From CAYFSS01 sp964345975 (GTDB lineage: Bacteria; Bacillota; Clostridia; Saccharofermentanales; Fastidiosipilaceae): a stretch of DNA of 64,000 nt. This document shows positions 35,572 through 45,328 of this stretch, piece by piece; within the stretch, counting starts at the first letter, position 1, and each line of letters begins with the position of its first letter. Made by a program: the position numbers and the translations under genes. The notes under the pieces were generated by a model. That model saw only the letters and a program-made list of their open reading frames with translations. It had not been told where the DNA came from and ran no database searches. Location: NCBI GenBank assembly GCA_964345975.1, contig CAYFSS010000009.1, positions 3,037 to 67,036 of the forward strand, in the 5' to 3' direction.

Positions 35572-36198
35572 ATGTCTAGGTCTGTTAAGCACACTCTGCT
35601 CTTTGGTTTGATGCTATTGTTGTCATTCCAACTCATAGCATGCCAGAAGGCTGAGAGCTCAAAGAAAGAGGTAGGACAAATGTCAAACTACGTAACTTTA
35701 GTGATGGAGAACGATGCTAAGATCGTCATTGAACTCGATCCGGAATCTGCTCCCATCACGGTCGCAAACTTCCAGAAATTGGTTGGAGAGTCTTTCTACG
35801 ATGGAATCACTTTCCACCGTGCAGTGCCCGGTTTTGTCATCCAAGGGGGCGATCCGAGAGGGAATGGCACCGGTGGGTCAGACGAGACCATCAAAGGAGA
35901 GTTTTCGCAAAATGGGGTCGACAATCCTTTGAAGCATGTCCGCGGTGTTCTGTCGATGGCTCGTTCCGCCAACCCTGATTCCGCCAGCAGCCAGTTCTTT
36001 ATCGTACTCGATACGAGCAACGGGGTTACTCGCTCGCTCGATGGGCAGTATGCTGCCTTCGGTAAAGTTATCGACGGGATGGACGAAGTCGATCGCATTG
36101 CAGCCTTACCCACCAGAGGCGACAGCATTGTTGAACAGCCCAAGATTAGCCGTGCTTACTTCAGTGATGACCAAGGGGAACTCAAGACGGCTGAATAG
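35572..36198 (+). CDS. Lipoprotein peptidyl-prolyl cis-trans isomerase (cyclophilin)
   Basis: Catalyses proline isomerisation during folding of exported proteins. The signal peptide ends in a lipobox LIAC (Cys 24), so it is probably anchored outside the membrane. The cyclophilin domain shows FYDGITFHRAVPGFVIQGGD, MARSANPDSASSQFFI and YAAFGKVIDGMDEVD, with the catalytic Arg in FHR. 208 residues. AGAAGGAG upstream. The 86-base gap before it holds a CATCGT-TCT-ACGATG inverted repeat of unknown meaning. It converges with the ABC-F gene on a shared terminator. Confidence 0.93.
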   Translation: MSRSVKHTLLFGLMLLLSFQLIACQKAESSKKEVGQMSNYVTLVMENDAKIVIELDPESAPITVANFQKLVGESFYDGITFHRAVPGFVIQGGDPRGNGTGGSDETIKGEFSQNGVDNPLKHVRGVLSMARSANPDSASSQFFIVLDTSNGVTRSLDGQYAAFGKVIDGMDEVDRIAALPTRGDSIVEQPKISRAYFSDDQGELKTAE

Positions 36199-36228
36199 GG
36201 AAGAAAACTCTATCGCCTGAATCTGTTT

Positions 36229-36259
36229 AATAGGAGGTCGCCGGTAGCGACCTCCTATT
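36229..36259. terminator. Bidirectional terminator between cyclophilin and ABC-F genes
   Basis: AATAGGAGGTCGC pairs perfectly with GCGACCTCCTATT over a 5-base loop. T-rich tracts occur on both sides (TTTCGTTTC on the plus side). The stop codon of the minus-strand ABC-F gene (36255-36257) lies within the stem, so the two genes share the element. Confidence 0.75.
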
Positions 36260-38189
36260 TCGTTTCGTCCAGGATTTCTAATAAGGCGAAGTAATGATTA
36301 TAGCAATCCTCGAGTTCGACCAGGCTTGAAGCATACACCTCATAGGCTTCCGGACTGTGGTTTGTCATGCCTGCTTCAAAATTCTCATGAGCGCTTTCAA
36401 GCGAAGCGATCGAAGCTTCCAGATCTTGGACTTCCTTTAACCAATTTGCACGTAATTTTCGGCGATGAGCGGGGGAGCCTGTACGGTATTCTTCGATCGG
36501 ACTTTTCTTTCCTGAGGCTTGGGTCTTAACCGATGTGGGCTTGGATTGCTTGGTCTGGGGGGGCTTTTGTGTGTTGAGATTGGCTTCAAAATCCCGTAGC
36601 CATGCTTCATAGGTTTCATGTCGGTTGATCTTTCGCTCGACAAACCCATAGACATCATGCGCTAAGGCTTCGATAAAGAAGCGGTCATGAGACACCAGCA
36701 CCAGCGCACCGGGCCACTCTTGGAGCAGGTCTTCAAGATGTTCACGCGAGTAGATATCGAGGTGATTCGTTGGTTCGTCCATGAAAAGGACATCGGGCTT
36801 AGCTTCAAAGATTGAAGCTAAGTAGAGGCGATGGCGCTCTCCTCCGGAAAGGATTTCAATTCTCTTGTCCTGCGTCGCAAAAGGGAACCCAAACTGATGG
36901 AGTCTCGCTCGGAGCTCTGTCTCGCTTCTTTGAGGATGCTCCGAGATCAAATACTCGTAGAGACTTGTAGATTCTTGCGGAAAATGGACACGTTGACCCA
37001 TGTACGAAATTTTAGGATTTCCATAGAGTCTAAGCTGGCCACCCGAGGCGGCTTCTTCGCCTAGCAATATCCGCAACAACGTCGTCTTACCACAACCGTT
37101 TGGACCGATGAGTGCATGGCGATCTTTAGCCCGCAAGACGTAAGTAAAATCTGAAAAGAGCACCCGCTCATCAAAAGCCATCGTCAAATCTTGCGTTTCC
37201 AAAAGCACGCGGTCTTCACGTGCTGAATCCGGATCGGGAGGGACGAAGCTGAAACTCATCTTGCGCTCAGCCGGGATCTTGGATCGAAGATCCTGCAAGC
37301 GTTCTCGCATATCTTCAACCAAACGTTGACGCTCATGGTAAGCGGTCATCTTCCGATGAGAAAAGAGGGTTTGAACGACTTGTTCTTGGATCTCAATATT
37401 CTCGCTGAGATTCTTCTCTTGGCGTTCCAGGCTGAGGATACGCTCGTCACGCACAGCCTTCGCTTGAGAATAATTACCGCGATAGCGATAAAATTTCTTG
37501 GCATCAAATGAGAAGATTCGATTCGTTACCTTATCCAAGAAGTAGCGATCGTGCGAAACGATGACCATGGCACCCTTGAATTGACGCAACGTTTTCTGTA
37601 GCCACTCAAGGCCCATGAAGTCCAAGTGATTCGTAGGCTCATCGAGGAGTAAGAGATCGGCCTGGGCCAAGAGGCAACGAGCTAGGTTGACCCGCATTTT
37701 CTCACCCCCGGAGAGCGGATCGTAATCTCGATCTATCATGTTTTCCGGTAAACCCAAAGCGGCCAAGATCTGAGACAGCTGCGCCCGATAGTTGTAGCCC
37801 CCGGCTGCATCCCATCGCTCCTGCAATTTTGCATATCTGGCGAGAAGTTGTTCTTGAGTCGCAGGATCTTCAGTGGACATTTCATGCTCGAGTTCTGTCA
37901 TTTCATTTCGCAGCGAATCGAGGAAGGGATGGTCGCCGACTTTGGCTCCGGGGATTTCGGATTCAAGATCCTGACTAAGGCGAGCAATGATGAGACCATG
38001 CGTCAAACGTATTCTACCGGTAGAGGGTTTGATGGATTGGTCAATAATCTTAAGCAGCGTGGATTTGCCTGATCCGTTGTCACCGATCAGACCGATGCGA
38101 TCACCTTCGTAGATCTTGAACGACACCTCATCGAAGAGAGTTTCTTTTGGAAAGATGACCGATAAGTTTTCAGCTGCCAGATATTGCAC
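36255..38189 (-). CDS. ABC-F family ATP-binding protein
   Basis: Cytosolic ABC-F ATPase with two nucleotide-binding domains and no membrane part; such proteins act on ribosomes or DNA repair intermediates. Both domains are intact: Walker A GDNGSGKST and GPNGCGKTT, signatures LSGGEKMRVNLARCLLAQ and LSGGERHRLYLAS, and the family-specific DEPTNHLD twice. The P-site linker (about residues 240-310) and a C-terminal Lys-rich region leading to a coiled coil (about 545-644) suggest a Uup- or YdiF-like subfamily. Starts at GTG with GGAG 8 bases upstream. Antibiotic resistance cannot be inferred. Confidence 0.92.
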   Translation of the reverse strand: MQYLAAENLSVIFPKETLFDEVSFKIYEGDRIGLIGDNGSGKSTLLKIIDQSIKPSTGRIRLTHGLIIARLSQDLESEIPGAKVGDHPFLDSLRNEMTELEHEMSTEDPATQEQLLARYAKLQERWDAAGGYNYRAQLSQILAALGLPENMIDRDYDPLSGGEKMRVNLARCLLAQADLLLLDEPTNHLDFMGLEWLQKTLRQFKGAMVIVSHDRYFLDKVTNRIFSFDAKKFYRYRGNYSQAKAVRDERILSLERQEKNLSENIEIQEQVVQTLFSHRKMTAYHERQRLVEDMRERLQDLRSKIPAERKMSFSFVPPDPDSAREDRVLLETQDLTMAFDERVLFSDFTYVLRAKDRHALIGPNGCGKTTLLRILLGEEAASGGQLRLYGNPKISYMGQRVHFPQESTSLYEYLISEHPQRSETELRARLHQFGFPFATQDKRIEILSGGERHRLYLASIFEAKPDVLFMDEPTNHLDIYSREHLEDLLQEWPGALVLVSHDRFFIEALAHDVYGFVERKINRHETYEAWLRDFEANLNTQKPPQTKQSKPTSVKTQASGKKSPIEEYRTGSPAHRRKLRANWLKEVQDLEASIASLESAHENFEAGMTNHSPEAYEVYASSLVELEDCYNHYFALLEILDETK

Positions 38190-38413
38190 CTAATAGTCTC
38201 CATGCGTTCTAACATAACGTAAATCTCATTTCTCAGTCATAGACAGAAACTGCGCTAATCGATGAAACTACAGTAAATGACTGAATGAAATTCCACTTAT
38301 AAATTGCAAGAAATAATCTTAGCACAAAGCATGAACAAAGCTTCACATCCACGAACGGTAAGTAATTTTCACTTTGTTAAACTCGATTTTAGATTATTTG
38401 GAGGTGGAGAGAG

Positions 38414-39721
38414 ATGTCTATGACTATGAGTGAGAAGATCTTAGCCAAACATGCAGGCAAAGATCGAGTGAGTGCGGGGGAAGTCATTACGTGTGATCTT
38501 TCATTGGTACTGGCAAATGATGTGACTGCACCTCCAGCCATCGAACGTTTCCGTGAATTAAGAGATGAAGTTTTCGATCCTGACCGGGTCGTTTTTGTTG
38601 CCGATCACTTTACACCAAGCAAAGACATCGCCTCCGCCGAAAATGTGAAGATCTTAACGGATTTTTCTAAGGAACAAGGGCTCTCAAAATACTGTCCGGA
38701 AGGAAGTGAAGGTTTTGGGATAGAACACATTATCTTACCGGAGAATGGTTGGGTTTTGCCGGGAGATCTTGTTATCGGGGGAGATTCTCACACGTGCACT
38801 TATGGTGCCTTGCAGGCGTTTGCAACAGGTGTAGGGAGTACCGACATTGCAGCAGCCATGTCGACAGGGAAAGCCTGGTTCCGTGTCCCCGAGACCTTTG
38901 CCATTCATCTAGAAGGTGAGTTACCCGAAGGAGTCACCGGGAAAGACGTGATTCTCTATCTCTTATCGCAAATCGGGGTCGACGGCGCTCGTTATCAAGC
39001 TTTGGAATTCATGGGGCCCGGGGTTGCCTCCCTCAGCATGGCCGACCGCCTCACAATCTCTAACATGGCGATCGAAGGCGGTGCTAAGGCCGGTTTATTC
39101 CCCTTCGATGAAACGCTTGAAGCATACATTGCTGAGCATGCTCCTGAACGCTATCAAGCCGGAGATTACATGGTTGTAGAATCCGATCCCGATGCTTCTT
39201 ATCAACAAGAACTGACGATCAATCTTGCTGATTTAAAATCTATGGTCGCTGCGCCACATCTCCCGGAGAATGCGTTCCCGGTGGAAGAAATTGTAGAAAA
39301 CCCCACCATTCAGCAAGTCGTTATCGGTTCATGTACCAATGGTCGTTTAGAAGACCTAAGAGCGGCTGCCAAAGTCCTTGAAGGGCAACATATTGCCGAC
39401 GGCGTGCGACTTCTCATTATTCCCGGTTCACAGCGTATCTGGCGCCAAGCAATGGAAGAGGGACTGTTGTCTATCTTCTTGGATGCCGGTGCTACCGTCG
39501 GTCCGCCAACGTGCGGTCCTTGCTTGGGTGGACACATGGGAGTCCTTGCTGCAGGCGAACGATGCGTCTCAACGACGAATCGCAATTTCCTGGGGCGCAT
39601 GGGTCATAAAGATTCGGAGATCTATCTGGCATCCCCTGCAACTGCCGCATATTCAGCCATTGCAGGGAGGGTGTCCGGCGCTTCGTCCGCGGATTCGTCC
39701 GCTGCTTTGAAGGGGGAGTAG
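38414..39721 (+). CDS. leuC: 3-isopropylmalate dehydratase large subunit
   Basis: Iron-sulfur isomerase of leucine synthesis. Cluster cysteines are visible in GSCTNGR (about 305) and CGPCLGG (about 365); GDSHTCTYGALQAFATGVG is also typical. At 435 residues it belongs to the shorter archaeal/clostridial LeuC type that works with a separate small LeuD. Three ATGs occur in the first nine codons; the first has GGAGGTGGAG at ideal distance. The 224 bases upstream contain no T-box or obvious attenuator. First gene of leuC-leuD-leuB-ilvD. Confidence 0.95.
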   Translation: MSMTMSEKILAKHAGKDRVSAGEVITCDLSLVLANDVTAPPAIERFRELRDEVFDPDRVVFVADHFTPSKDIASAENVKILTDFSKEQGLSKYCPEGSEGFGIEHIILPENGWVLPGDLVIGGDSHTCTYGALQAFATGVGSTDIAAAMSTGKAWFRVPETFAIHLEGELPEGVTGKDVILYLLSQIGVDGARYQALEFMGPGVASLSMADRLTISNMAIEGGAKAGLFPFDETLEAYIAEHAPERYQAGDYMVVESDPDASYQQELTINLADLKSMVAAPHLPENAFPVEEIVENPTIQQVVIGSCTNGRLEDLRAAAKVLEGQHIADGVRLLIIPGSQRIWRQAMEEGLLSIFLDAGATVGPPTCGPCLGGHMGVLAAGERCVSTTNRNFLGRMGHKDSEIYLASPATAAYSAIAGRVSGASSADSSAALKGE

Positions 39722-39723
39722 AG

Positions 39724-40221
39724 ATGAAAATTCAAGGGAAGACCCATAAGTTTGGCGACCACATCGACACGGATATTATTATTCCGGCACGCTATTTAAC
39801 CACTGCCGATCCTGAAGCCTTGGCGAAGTACTGTATGGAAGCGGTCGATCCCGAATTTCATACCAAAGTGGAACCCGGCGATATTCTTGTTGCAGGTGAG
39901 AATTTTGGTTGTGGCTCCTCACGTGAACATGCTCCGATCGCCATCCGAGGTACGGGGATAGGCTGCATTCTTGCCAAGTCGTTTGCAAGGATCTTCTATC
40001 GCAATTGCCTAAACATCGGCTTACCGATCTTGGAATGTCCTGAAGCCATCGATGAGATTGAAGCGGGAGATCTCTTGAGTGTTGATTTGGAGGACGGCGT
40101 GGTCGAGAATCTGACACAGGGGAAGATCTATCAAGCCCAAGCATTTTCACCTGAGATCCAAGCGATGATCCAAGCCGGTGGTCTCCTTCCAATGATTAAG
40201 GCGGAGGGGGATCTTGCGTGA
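39724..40221 (+). CDS. leuD: 3-isopropylmalate dehydratase small subunit
   Basis: Swivel domain partner of LeuC. 165 residues, the short type. Shows FGDHIDTDIIIPARYL and the substrate-recognition stretch NFGCGSSREHAPIAIRG. Starts 2 bases after leuC and overlaps leuB by 4 bases, so dosage with LeuC is probably balanced by coupling. Confidence 0.96.
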   Translation: MKIQGKTHKFGDHIDTDIIIPARYLTTADPEALAKYCMEAVDPEFHTKVEPGDILVAGENFGCGSSREHAPIAIRGTGIGCILAKSFARIFYRNCLNIGLPILECPEAIDEIEAGDLLSVDLEDGVVENLTQGKIYQAQAFSPEIQAMIQAGGLLPMIKAEGDLA

Positions 40222-41297
40222 CTTACAACATTGCGGTTTTACCCGGAGACGGAATCGGACCTGAAGTCATCTCATCGTGCCTCGACGTGCTCGAAACGCT
40301 CGCTCTAGCATATGATTTAGACTTAACATTCACAAAAGCCCCCATCGGCGGCGCCGCCATTGACCTTACAGGTCAGGCATTGCCCCCGGAAACCTTGGAC
40401 CTTTGCCTTTCCAGTGATGCAGTTCTCTTAGGAGCTGTAGGCGGTCCTAAGTGGACCGATGTCAGACCGGAGGAAGGTCTCTTAGCCTTAAGACAAGGGA
40501 TGAAACTCTTCTTAAATCTACGCTATGCGAAACTCTATCCGGCGCTCCAAGCAGCTTCCGTCCTACGCGAAGATGTCATAGCAGGCGGCTTCGATATGCT
40601 GATCGTACGTGAATTGACCGGTGGCATTTACTTCGGGAAATCCGGCCGGGGAGAAGATGCTGACGGCATTTATGCCTATGATGTTGAGAAATACCACAAC
40701 TATGAAGTCGATCGTGTTGCACGGTGGGCTTTTGAGTTGGCAAAAGAAAGAAAAGGCAAACTAGCCTCCATCGACAAAGCCAATGTTCTTGAAAGCTCTC
40801 GTTTATGGCGTGAACGAGTAAATCAGATGGCTACCGAATACCCGAGCGTTGAACTAGAGCATCTCTATGTCGATAACGCAACCATGCAACTCATCCGTCG
40901 TCCGAAGTCCTTCGACATCCTCTTGTGCTCCAATCTTTTCGGTGACATTATTTCAGATGAAGCAGCTGAGATCACCGGATCCATTGGCCTTCTACCGTCT
41001 GCCTCATTAGGTGAAGAAGGAAGCCCCGGGCTCTTTGAGCCCGTCCACGGATCAGCCCCGGATATTGCCCAACAAGATATTGCCAACCCGCTGGCCACAA
41101 TCCTCTCTGCCGCTCACATGCTCCGTTTGGGATTAGGTGAGCCTGTAGCTGCTCAAGCCTTGGAGAGGGCCGTTGAACAGTTCCTTGCAGCCGGTTATCG
41201 CACCTGCGACTTGGCCCAAGACGATGAAGAATATCTTGCCTGCTCGGCAGTCAGCGATGTTCTCAAACAATACATTATGGAAGGATCAGGAAAATGA
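40218..41297 (+). CDS. leuB: 3-isopropylmalate dehydrogenase
   Basis: NAD-dependent oxidative decarboxylase of leucine synthesis. Family blocks: VLPGDGIGPEVI, VRELTGGIYFG, DKANVLESSRLWR, and the NAD-site segments EEGSPGLFEPVHGSAPDIA. 359 residues, standard. GTG start overlapping leuD; overlaps ilvD by 4 bases. Confidence 0.97.
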   Translation: MTYNIAVLPGDGIGPEVISSCLDVLETLALAYDLDLTFTKAPIGGAAIDLTGQALPPETLDLCLSSDAVLLGAVGGPKWTDVRPEEGLLALRQGMKLFLNLRYAKLYPALQAASVLREDVIAGGFDMLIVRELTGGIYFGKSGRGEDADGIYAYDVEKYHNYEVDRVARWAFELAKERKGKLASIDKANVLESSRLWRERVNQMATEYPSVELEHLYVDNATMQLIRRPKSFDILLCSNLFGDIISDEAAEITGSIGLLPSASLGEEGSPGLFEPVHGSAPDIAQQDIANPLATILSAAHMLRLGLGEPVAAQALERAVEQFLAAGYRTCDLAQDDEEYLACSAVSDVLKQYIMEGSGK

Positions 41298-42970
41298 AGA
41301 GAGGAGCCAAAAGCCGTCAAATCACCGAGGGGGTTGCTCGGGCACCGCATCGATCACTACTCTATGCCTTAGGACTTACGAAAGAGGAGATGGATAGACC
41401 CTTCATCGCCGTCGTCAATTCCTATAACGATATCGTTCCCGGCCACACCCATCTCAATGAGATCGCCGAAAACGTCAAAGCAGGCATTAGACTTGCGGGC
41501 GGTGTTCCCTTTGAAGTCCCTGCAATCGCGGTCTGTGACGGTATTGCCATGAATCATGCAGGGATGCGATATTCCCTCGTTTCTCGTGACACGATTGCCG
41601 ATGCGTGTGAGATCGTTCTTGCCGGCCATGCCTTCGATGGCGTGGTATTCATACCAAACTGTGACAAAGTCGTCCCCGGTATGTTGATGGCAGCAGCGAG
41701 ATGCGATCTCCCTTCCATCTTTGTCTCAGGTGGTCCAATGCTTCCCGGGCAGAATTCAGAAGGTCGTCCGGTCGGTCTGACACAAGTCTTTGAAGCAGTC
41801 GGCGCTGCTGCTGCAGGGAAGATGACGGCCGAAGACGTCGAGAACCTGGCTCAAACAGCCTGTCCTTCTTGCGGTAGCTGTTCAGGAATGTTTACCGCCA
41901 ATACGATGAACTGTTTGACGGAAGCCTTGGGACTGGCACTCCCCGGTAACGGAACCATCCCGGCTGTCATGTCGGCGCGTAAACGTCTTGCCAAACAAGC
42001 CGGGATGCGGATCATGGCGCTCGTCGAAGATAAACTCACAGCCCTCGACATCCTCAACAAGAAATCCATCCAACATGCCCTGGCTCTCGACATGGCTCTA
42101 GGGGGTTCAACCAACTCGGTTCTCCATCTCTTGGCGATTGCTCGTGAGGCCGGCTATGAACTTACGATGAAAGAGATTGGGCACATTTCTGACACAGTAC
42201 CTCAGCTCTGTGTCCTTAGCCCTGCCAGCGATACGTTTGTGACCCATCTCGAAGAAGATGGCGGCATTTCTGCAGTGCTAAACGAACTTGCCAAAGGCGG
42301 GCATGTCGACCCTGAAGCACTGACCGTCACAGGGAACATGAAGGATAGATTCAGTGAACGAAGGGGTCTAGGCGTCATCCACAGCATTGATGAGCCTATT
42401 TCTCCCGACGGTGGCTTAGCGGTTCTCTATGGCAACATCGCACCGGAAGGCTCTATTGTGAAGAAGGCCGCTGTGTCTCCCAAGATGTACCGGCATGAGG
42501 GACCGGCCAAGGTCTTCAATTCTGAAGAAGAGACTTGCGATGCCATCTACGATGGTGAAATCAAAGCCGGCGATGTCGTCGTCATTCGCTTCGAAGGTCC
42601 GGCCGGTGGTCCAGGCATGCGTGAAATGCTTTCTCCCACCTCAGCCCTCGCCGGCATGGGGCTCGATGAATCCGTCGCTCTCTTAACCGACGGACGTTTC
42701 TCAGGCGCCAGTCGAGGGGCATCGATCGGCCATATTGGACCCGAGGCCTATAGAGGTGGCCTCATCGCTAAAGTTCAAGATGGAGACCTCATCAGGATTG
42801 ACATCCCCGCCCGGAGTTTGGAACTCCTCGTCGACCATGCAGAACTGGAGCAAAGGACTCCTGAGCCAAGCCCGGCGCGTAAACTCTCGCCGGTTCTCAG
42901 AAAATATCGAGCGCTGGTCGATTCGGCAGCCTATGGAGCGACTTTGTCTGTGATAGACTTTGAACAATAA
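41294..42970 (+). CDS. ilvD: Dihydroxy-acid dehydratase
   Basis: Iron-sulfur enzyme of valine, isoleucine and leucine synthesis. Visible: GHTHLNEIAE, the CDKVVPGM cluster Cys, and CPSCGSCSGMFTANTMNCL. 558 residues, normal for the IlvD type. Last gene of the operon, ended by a hairpin terminator. Other ilv genes are not in the window. Confidence 0.97.
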   Translation: MKRGAKSRQITEGVARAPHRSLLYALGLTKEEMDRPFIAVVNSYNDIVPGHTHLNEIAENVKAGIRLAGGVPFEVPAIAVCDGIAMNHAGMRYSLVSRDTIADACEIVLAGHAFDGVVFIPNCDKVVPGMLMAAARCDLPSIFVSGGPMLPGQNSEGRPVGLTQVFEAVGAAAAGKMTAEDVENLAQTACPSCGSCSGMFTANTMNCLTEALGLALPGNGTIPAVMSARKRLAKQAGMRIMALVEDKLTALDILNKKSIQHALALDMALGGSTNSVLHLLAIAREAGYELTMKEIGHISDTVPQLCVLSPASDTFVTHLEEDGGISAVLNELAKGGHVDPEALTVTGNMKDRFSERRGLGVIHSIDEPISPDGGLAVLYGNIAPEGSIVKKAAVSPKMYRHEGPAKVFNSEEETCDAIYDGEIKAGDVVVIRFEGPAGGPGMREMLSPTSALAGMGLDESVALLTDGRFSGASRGASIGHIGPEAYRGGLIAKVQDGDLIRIDIPARSLELLVDHAELEQRTPEPSPARKLSPVLRKYRALVDSAAYGATLSVIDFEQ

Positions 42971-42975
42971 TCTTC

Positions 42976-43020
42976 GTCGTTAGTAGCCTTCACAGGCAAT
43001 GGCTATCAAACGACTTTTGT
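42976..43020 (+). terminator. Intrinsic terminator after ilvD
   Basis: GTCGTT pairs with AACGAC and, inside it, TAGCC with GGCTA, separated by small internal loops; TTTTGTCTTATT follows. Ends the leuCDB-ilvD operon. Confidence 0.7.
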
Positions 43021-43048
43021 CTTATTGAAAGTAGCTTAAGGAGTATTT

Positions 43049-44371
43049 ATGTTGAAGTTCTCAGCTGAACAAGCGAGTGAATTTGTGAATGCAGAGGTTA
43101 TCGAGACACTCGAGGATCAAGCTAGACTTGCCCATCAAAATCTGCAAGAAGGTAAGGGCGCCGGTTCGGACTTCCTAGGTTGGGTCAAACAACCAACCGA
43201 TCTGGATCAAGCAGAACTGTCACGGATCAAGGAAGCTGCTAAACGCATTCGTCAAAGGGTCGACGTCTTGGTCGTCATCGGAATTGGCGGCTCATACCTT
43301 GGTGCCAGGGCAGTGATCGATGCCTTATCAGATCCTATTCAAGGCAGTAAGCCCGAGATTCTCTATGGCGGTCACCAATTGTCCTCCGGCTATATGGCTT
43401 CACTCCAGACCTATCTCAAAGACAAGTCGTTTGCTATCAATGTCATTTCAAAATCCGGGACCACAACGGAACCGGCAATAGCTTTCCGCATTCTCAAAGC
43501 CCAACTTGAAGATCAAGTCGGGGCGGAGGAAGCCAAGAAATTGATCTATGTCACGACGGATAAACAAAAAGGAGCTCTCAAAGACCTCGCGACTGAAGTG
43601 GGCTATGAGACATTCATCGTGCCGGATGATATCGGTGGTCGCTTTTCCGTGCTCTCGGCTGTAGGTCTACTCCCCATCGCAGTCGCCGGCATCGATATCG
43701 ATGAACTCCTCAAGGGTGCGGCAGCTGTTCAACTAGCCTGTGCCGGTGACGACGTTCTAGCTATCCCGGCCGTTCGCTACGCAGCTTATAGAACTGCCCT
43801 CATGCGGAGAGGCTTTGATATTGAAATCTTGGTCAACTACGATCCTGCCCTCACGACGCTAAGTGAATGGTGGAAGCAACTCTTTGGTGAGAGTGAAGGG
43901 AAGGACCTTCGGGGCTTGTTCCCGGCCTCTGTCAATAACACCACCGATCTTCATTCAATGGGCCAATACATCCAAGAAGGGCAGCGCATTCTTTTTGAGA
44001 CTGTGCTCTTTGTCGATGAAGCATCTGCAAGTGTGCAGATTCCCGAAGACGATAAGGACCTCGACGGGCTCAATTATCTGGCCGGCGAAGAACTCCACGA
44101 AGTCAATCGCAAAGCCATGCTTGGGACCACCCTTGCTCATGTCGACGGTGGAGTACCGAATCTCACATTGACGATCTCTAAGCTCGATGCAAGAGCCTTG
44201 GGCGAACTCATCTATTTCTTCGAGTATGCTTGTGGCATCAGTGCCCATATGAATGCTGTGAATCCTTTCAACCAACCGGGCGTCGAAGCTTATAAAGTCA
44301 ATATGTTTGCCCTCTTAGGGAAAGCAGGATTTGAAGCTGAGCGTGCTGAACTGGAAAAACGTTTAGGTTAG
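43049..44371 (+). CDS. pgi: Glucose-6-phosphate isomerase
   Basis: Interconverts glucose-6-phosphate and fructose-6-phosphate in glycolysis. SIS folds with GIGGSYLGARAVIDAL and ISKSGTTTEPAIAFR; the C-terminal signature GVEAYKVNMFALLGK is clear. 440 residues, the shorter Firmicute type. TAAGGAG precedes the ATG. rsmA starts 3 bases after its stop, so the two are probably co-transcribed. Confidence 0.96.
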   Translation: MLKFSAEQASEFVNAEVIETLEDQARLAHQNLQEGKGAGSDFLGWVKQPTDLDQAELSRIKEAAKRIRQRVDVLVVIGIGGSYLGARAVIDALSDPIQGSKPEILYGGHQLSSGYMASLQTYLKDKSFAINVISKSGTTTEPAIAFRILKAQLEDQVGAEEAKKLIYVTTDKQKGALKDLATEVGYETFIVPDDIGGRFSVLSAVGLLPIAVAGIDIDELLKGAAAVQLACAGDDVLAIPAVRYAAYRTALMRRGFDIEILVNYDPALTTLSEWWKQLFGESEGKDLRGLFPASVNNTTDLHSMGQYIQEGQRILFETVLFVDEASASVQIPEDDKDLDGLNYLAGEELHEVNRKAMLGTTLAHVDGGVPNLTLTISKLDARALGELIYFFEYACGISAHMNAVNPFNQPGVEAYKVNMFALLGKAGFEAERAELEKRLG

Positions 44372-44374
44372 ACA

Positions 44375-45208
44375 TTGCGTGACTTCGGGGCAAAGTATCA
44401 TTTAGGTCAAAACTTTCTCACCAACCCGGCGCTACTCGATCATTTAGTCGAACTGAGCTCAGTGGAACCGGGAGAGACAGTTCTTGAGGTGGGCTGTGGA
44501 AGAGGGGATCTTACTGCAGCCCTTCTACGTCGTGGGGCTAAGGTTCACGGCATAGAAATCGATGACGATCTTATCCCTTTCCTGAAAACTCGTTTCCCGG
44601 ATGAAATAGCCGCGAATCAATTGGTTTTGCACCACATCGATGCCAGAGAAGTGGACTGGCGTACATTTGATGCCACACGTTTGTTATCCAATGTGCCCTA
44701 TTATTTGACACGCTATCTTCTGCGGCAGGCTTTTGCGCAACTAGCAACATGTAGATCTATGGGTTTCACACTACAACGAGAGGCTGCGGAGAGATTACTA
44801 GCTGCTGCCCCGGATGAACCTCAGTTTCTCCCCAAGCTCTATGGCCCCCTAGCGATCCTACGTTTCTTCTATGGAAAAGCCTCCATCACTCATCGGTTTA
44901 AGCGGGGGGACTTCAAGCCGGCTCCCAGAGTAGATTCCGTCTTCGTTGTTATTGAACGCAATGAGCAAGATGCGTTTTATACAGAGCATGCAAAGGCTTG
45001 TGCAGAAATCATCGAAGCTTCATTTGAGCAACGGCGAAAGACCTTGGCCAATAATTGGCGCAGTAGATGGTCCTGGAATGCGGGGGAACTGACGGGCTTT
45101 TTGGTGGAAAAGAATTTGGTAGGGAAGCGGGCTGAAGAGATTAGACCTCAAGAATGGTTAGCTATTTGCAAAGCCATTTATGAAAGATTTCGAACGGAAT
45201 TTATGTAA
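44375..45208 (+). CDS. rsmA: 16S rRNA dimethyladenosine transferase
   Basis: Dimethylates two adjacent adenosines near the 3' end of 16S rRNA (KsgA). SAM motif VLEVGCGRGDLTAALLRRGA, the start YHLGQNFLTNPALLDHL, and the catalytic N-x-x-Y as SNVPYYLTRYL (the usual form is NLPYY). 277 residues, standard. TTG start, 3 bases after pgi. The distinction from Erm methylases rests on the full KsgA-like N and C termini. Confidence 0.92.
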   Translation: MRDFGAKYHLGQNFLTNPALLDHLVELSSVEPGETVLEVGCGRGDLTAALLRRGAKVHGIEIDDDLIPFLKTRFPDEIAANQLVLHHIDAREVDWRTFDATRLLSNVPYYLTRYLLRQAFAQLATCRSMGFTLQREAAERLLAAAPDEPQFLPKLYGPLAILRFFYGKASITHRFKRGDFKPAPRVDSVFVVIERNEQDAFYTEHAKACAEIIEASFEQRRKTLANNWRSRWSWNAGELTGFLVEKNLVGKRAEEIRPQEWLAICKAIYERFRTEFM

Positions 45209-45293
45209 AACCATTCGTTGAAGTGCCGTATGGACACCATCGAAATGAGGATGAGTATTAAGCTAATTGTTGGTGCTCAAAGTCCTAGATTGG

Positions 45294-45322
45294 TTGACGT
45301 AAAACTGTCGTAATCATACAGT
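45294..45322 (+). promoter_or_regulatory. Candidate promoter of pckG
   Basis: TTGACG, 17-base spacer, TACAGT in the 200-base gap before pckG. A second possible -10 (TATACT, 45342-45347) lies further down without a good -35. Confidence 0.45.
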
Positions 45323-45328
45323 TATAAA

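Noticed and set aside
38190..38413. Leucine T-box or attenuator before leuC
   Set aside because: No T-box motif, no terminator hairpin, and the small ORF from 38330 has no ribosome site or run of Leu codons.
44375..45208. Erm-type resistance methylase
   Set aside because: The full-length KsgA N terminus (YHLGQNFL) and C-terminal domain, and linkage to pgi, favour the housekeeping 16S methyltransferase.
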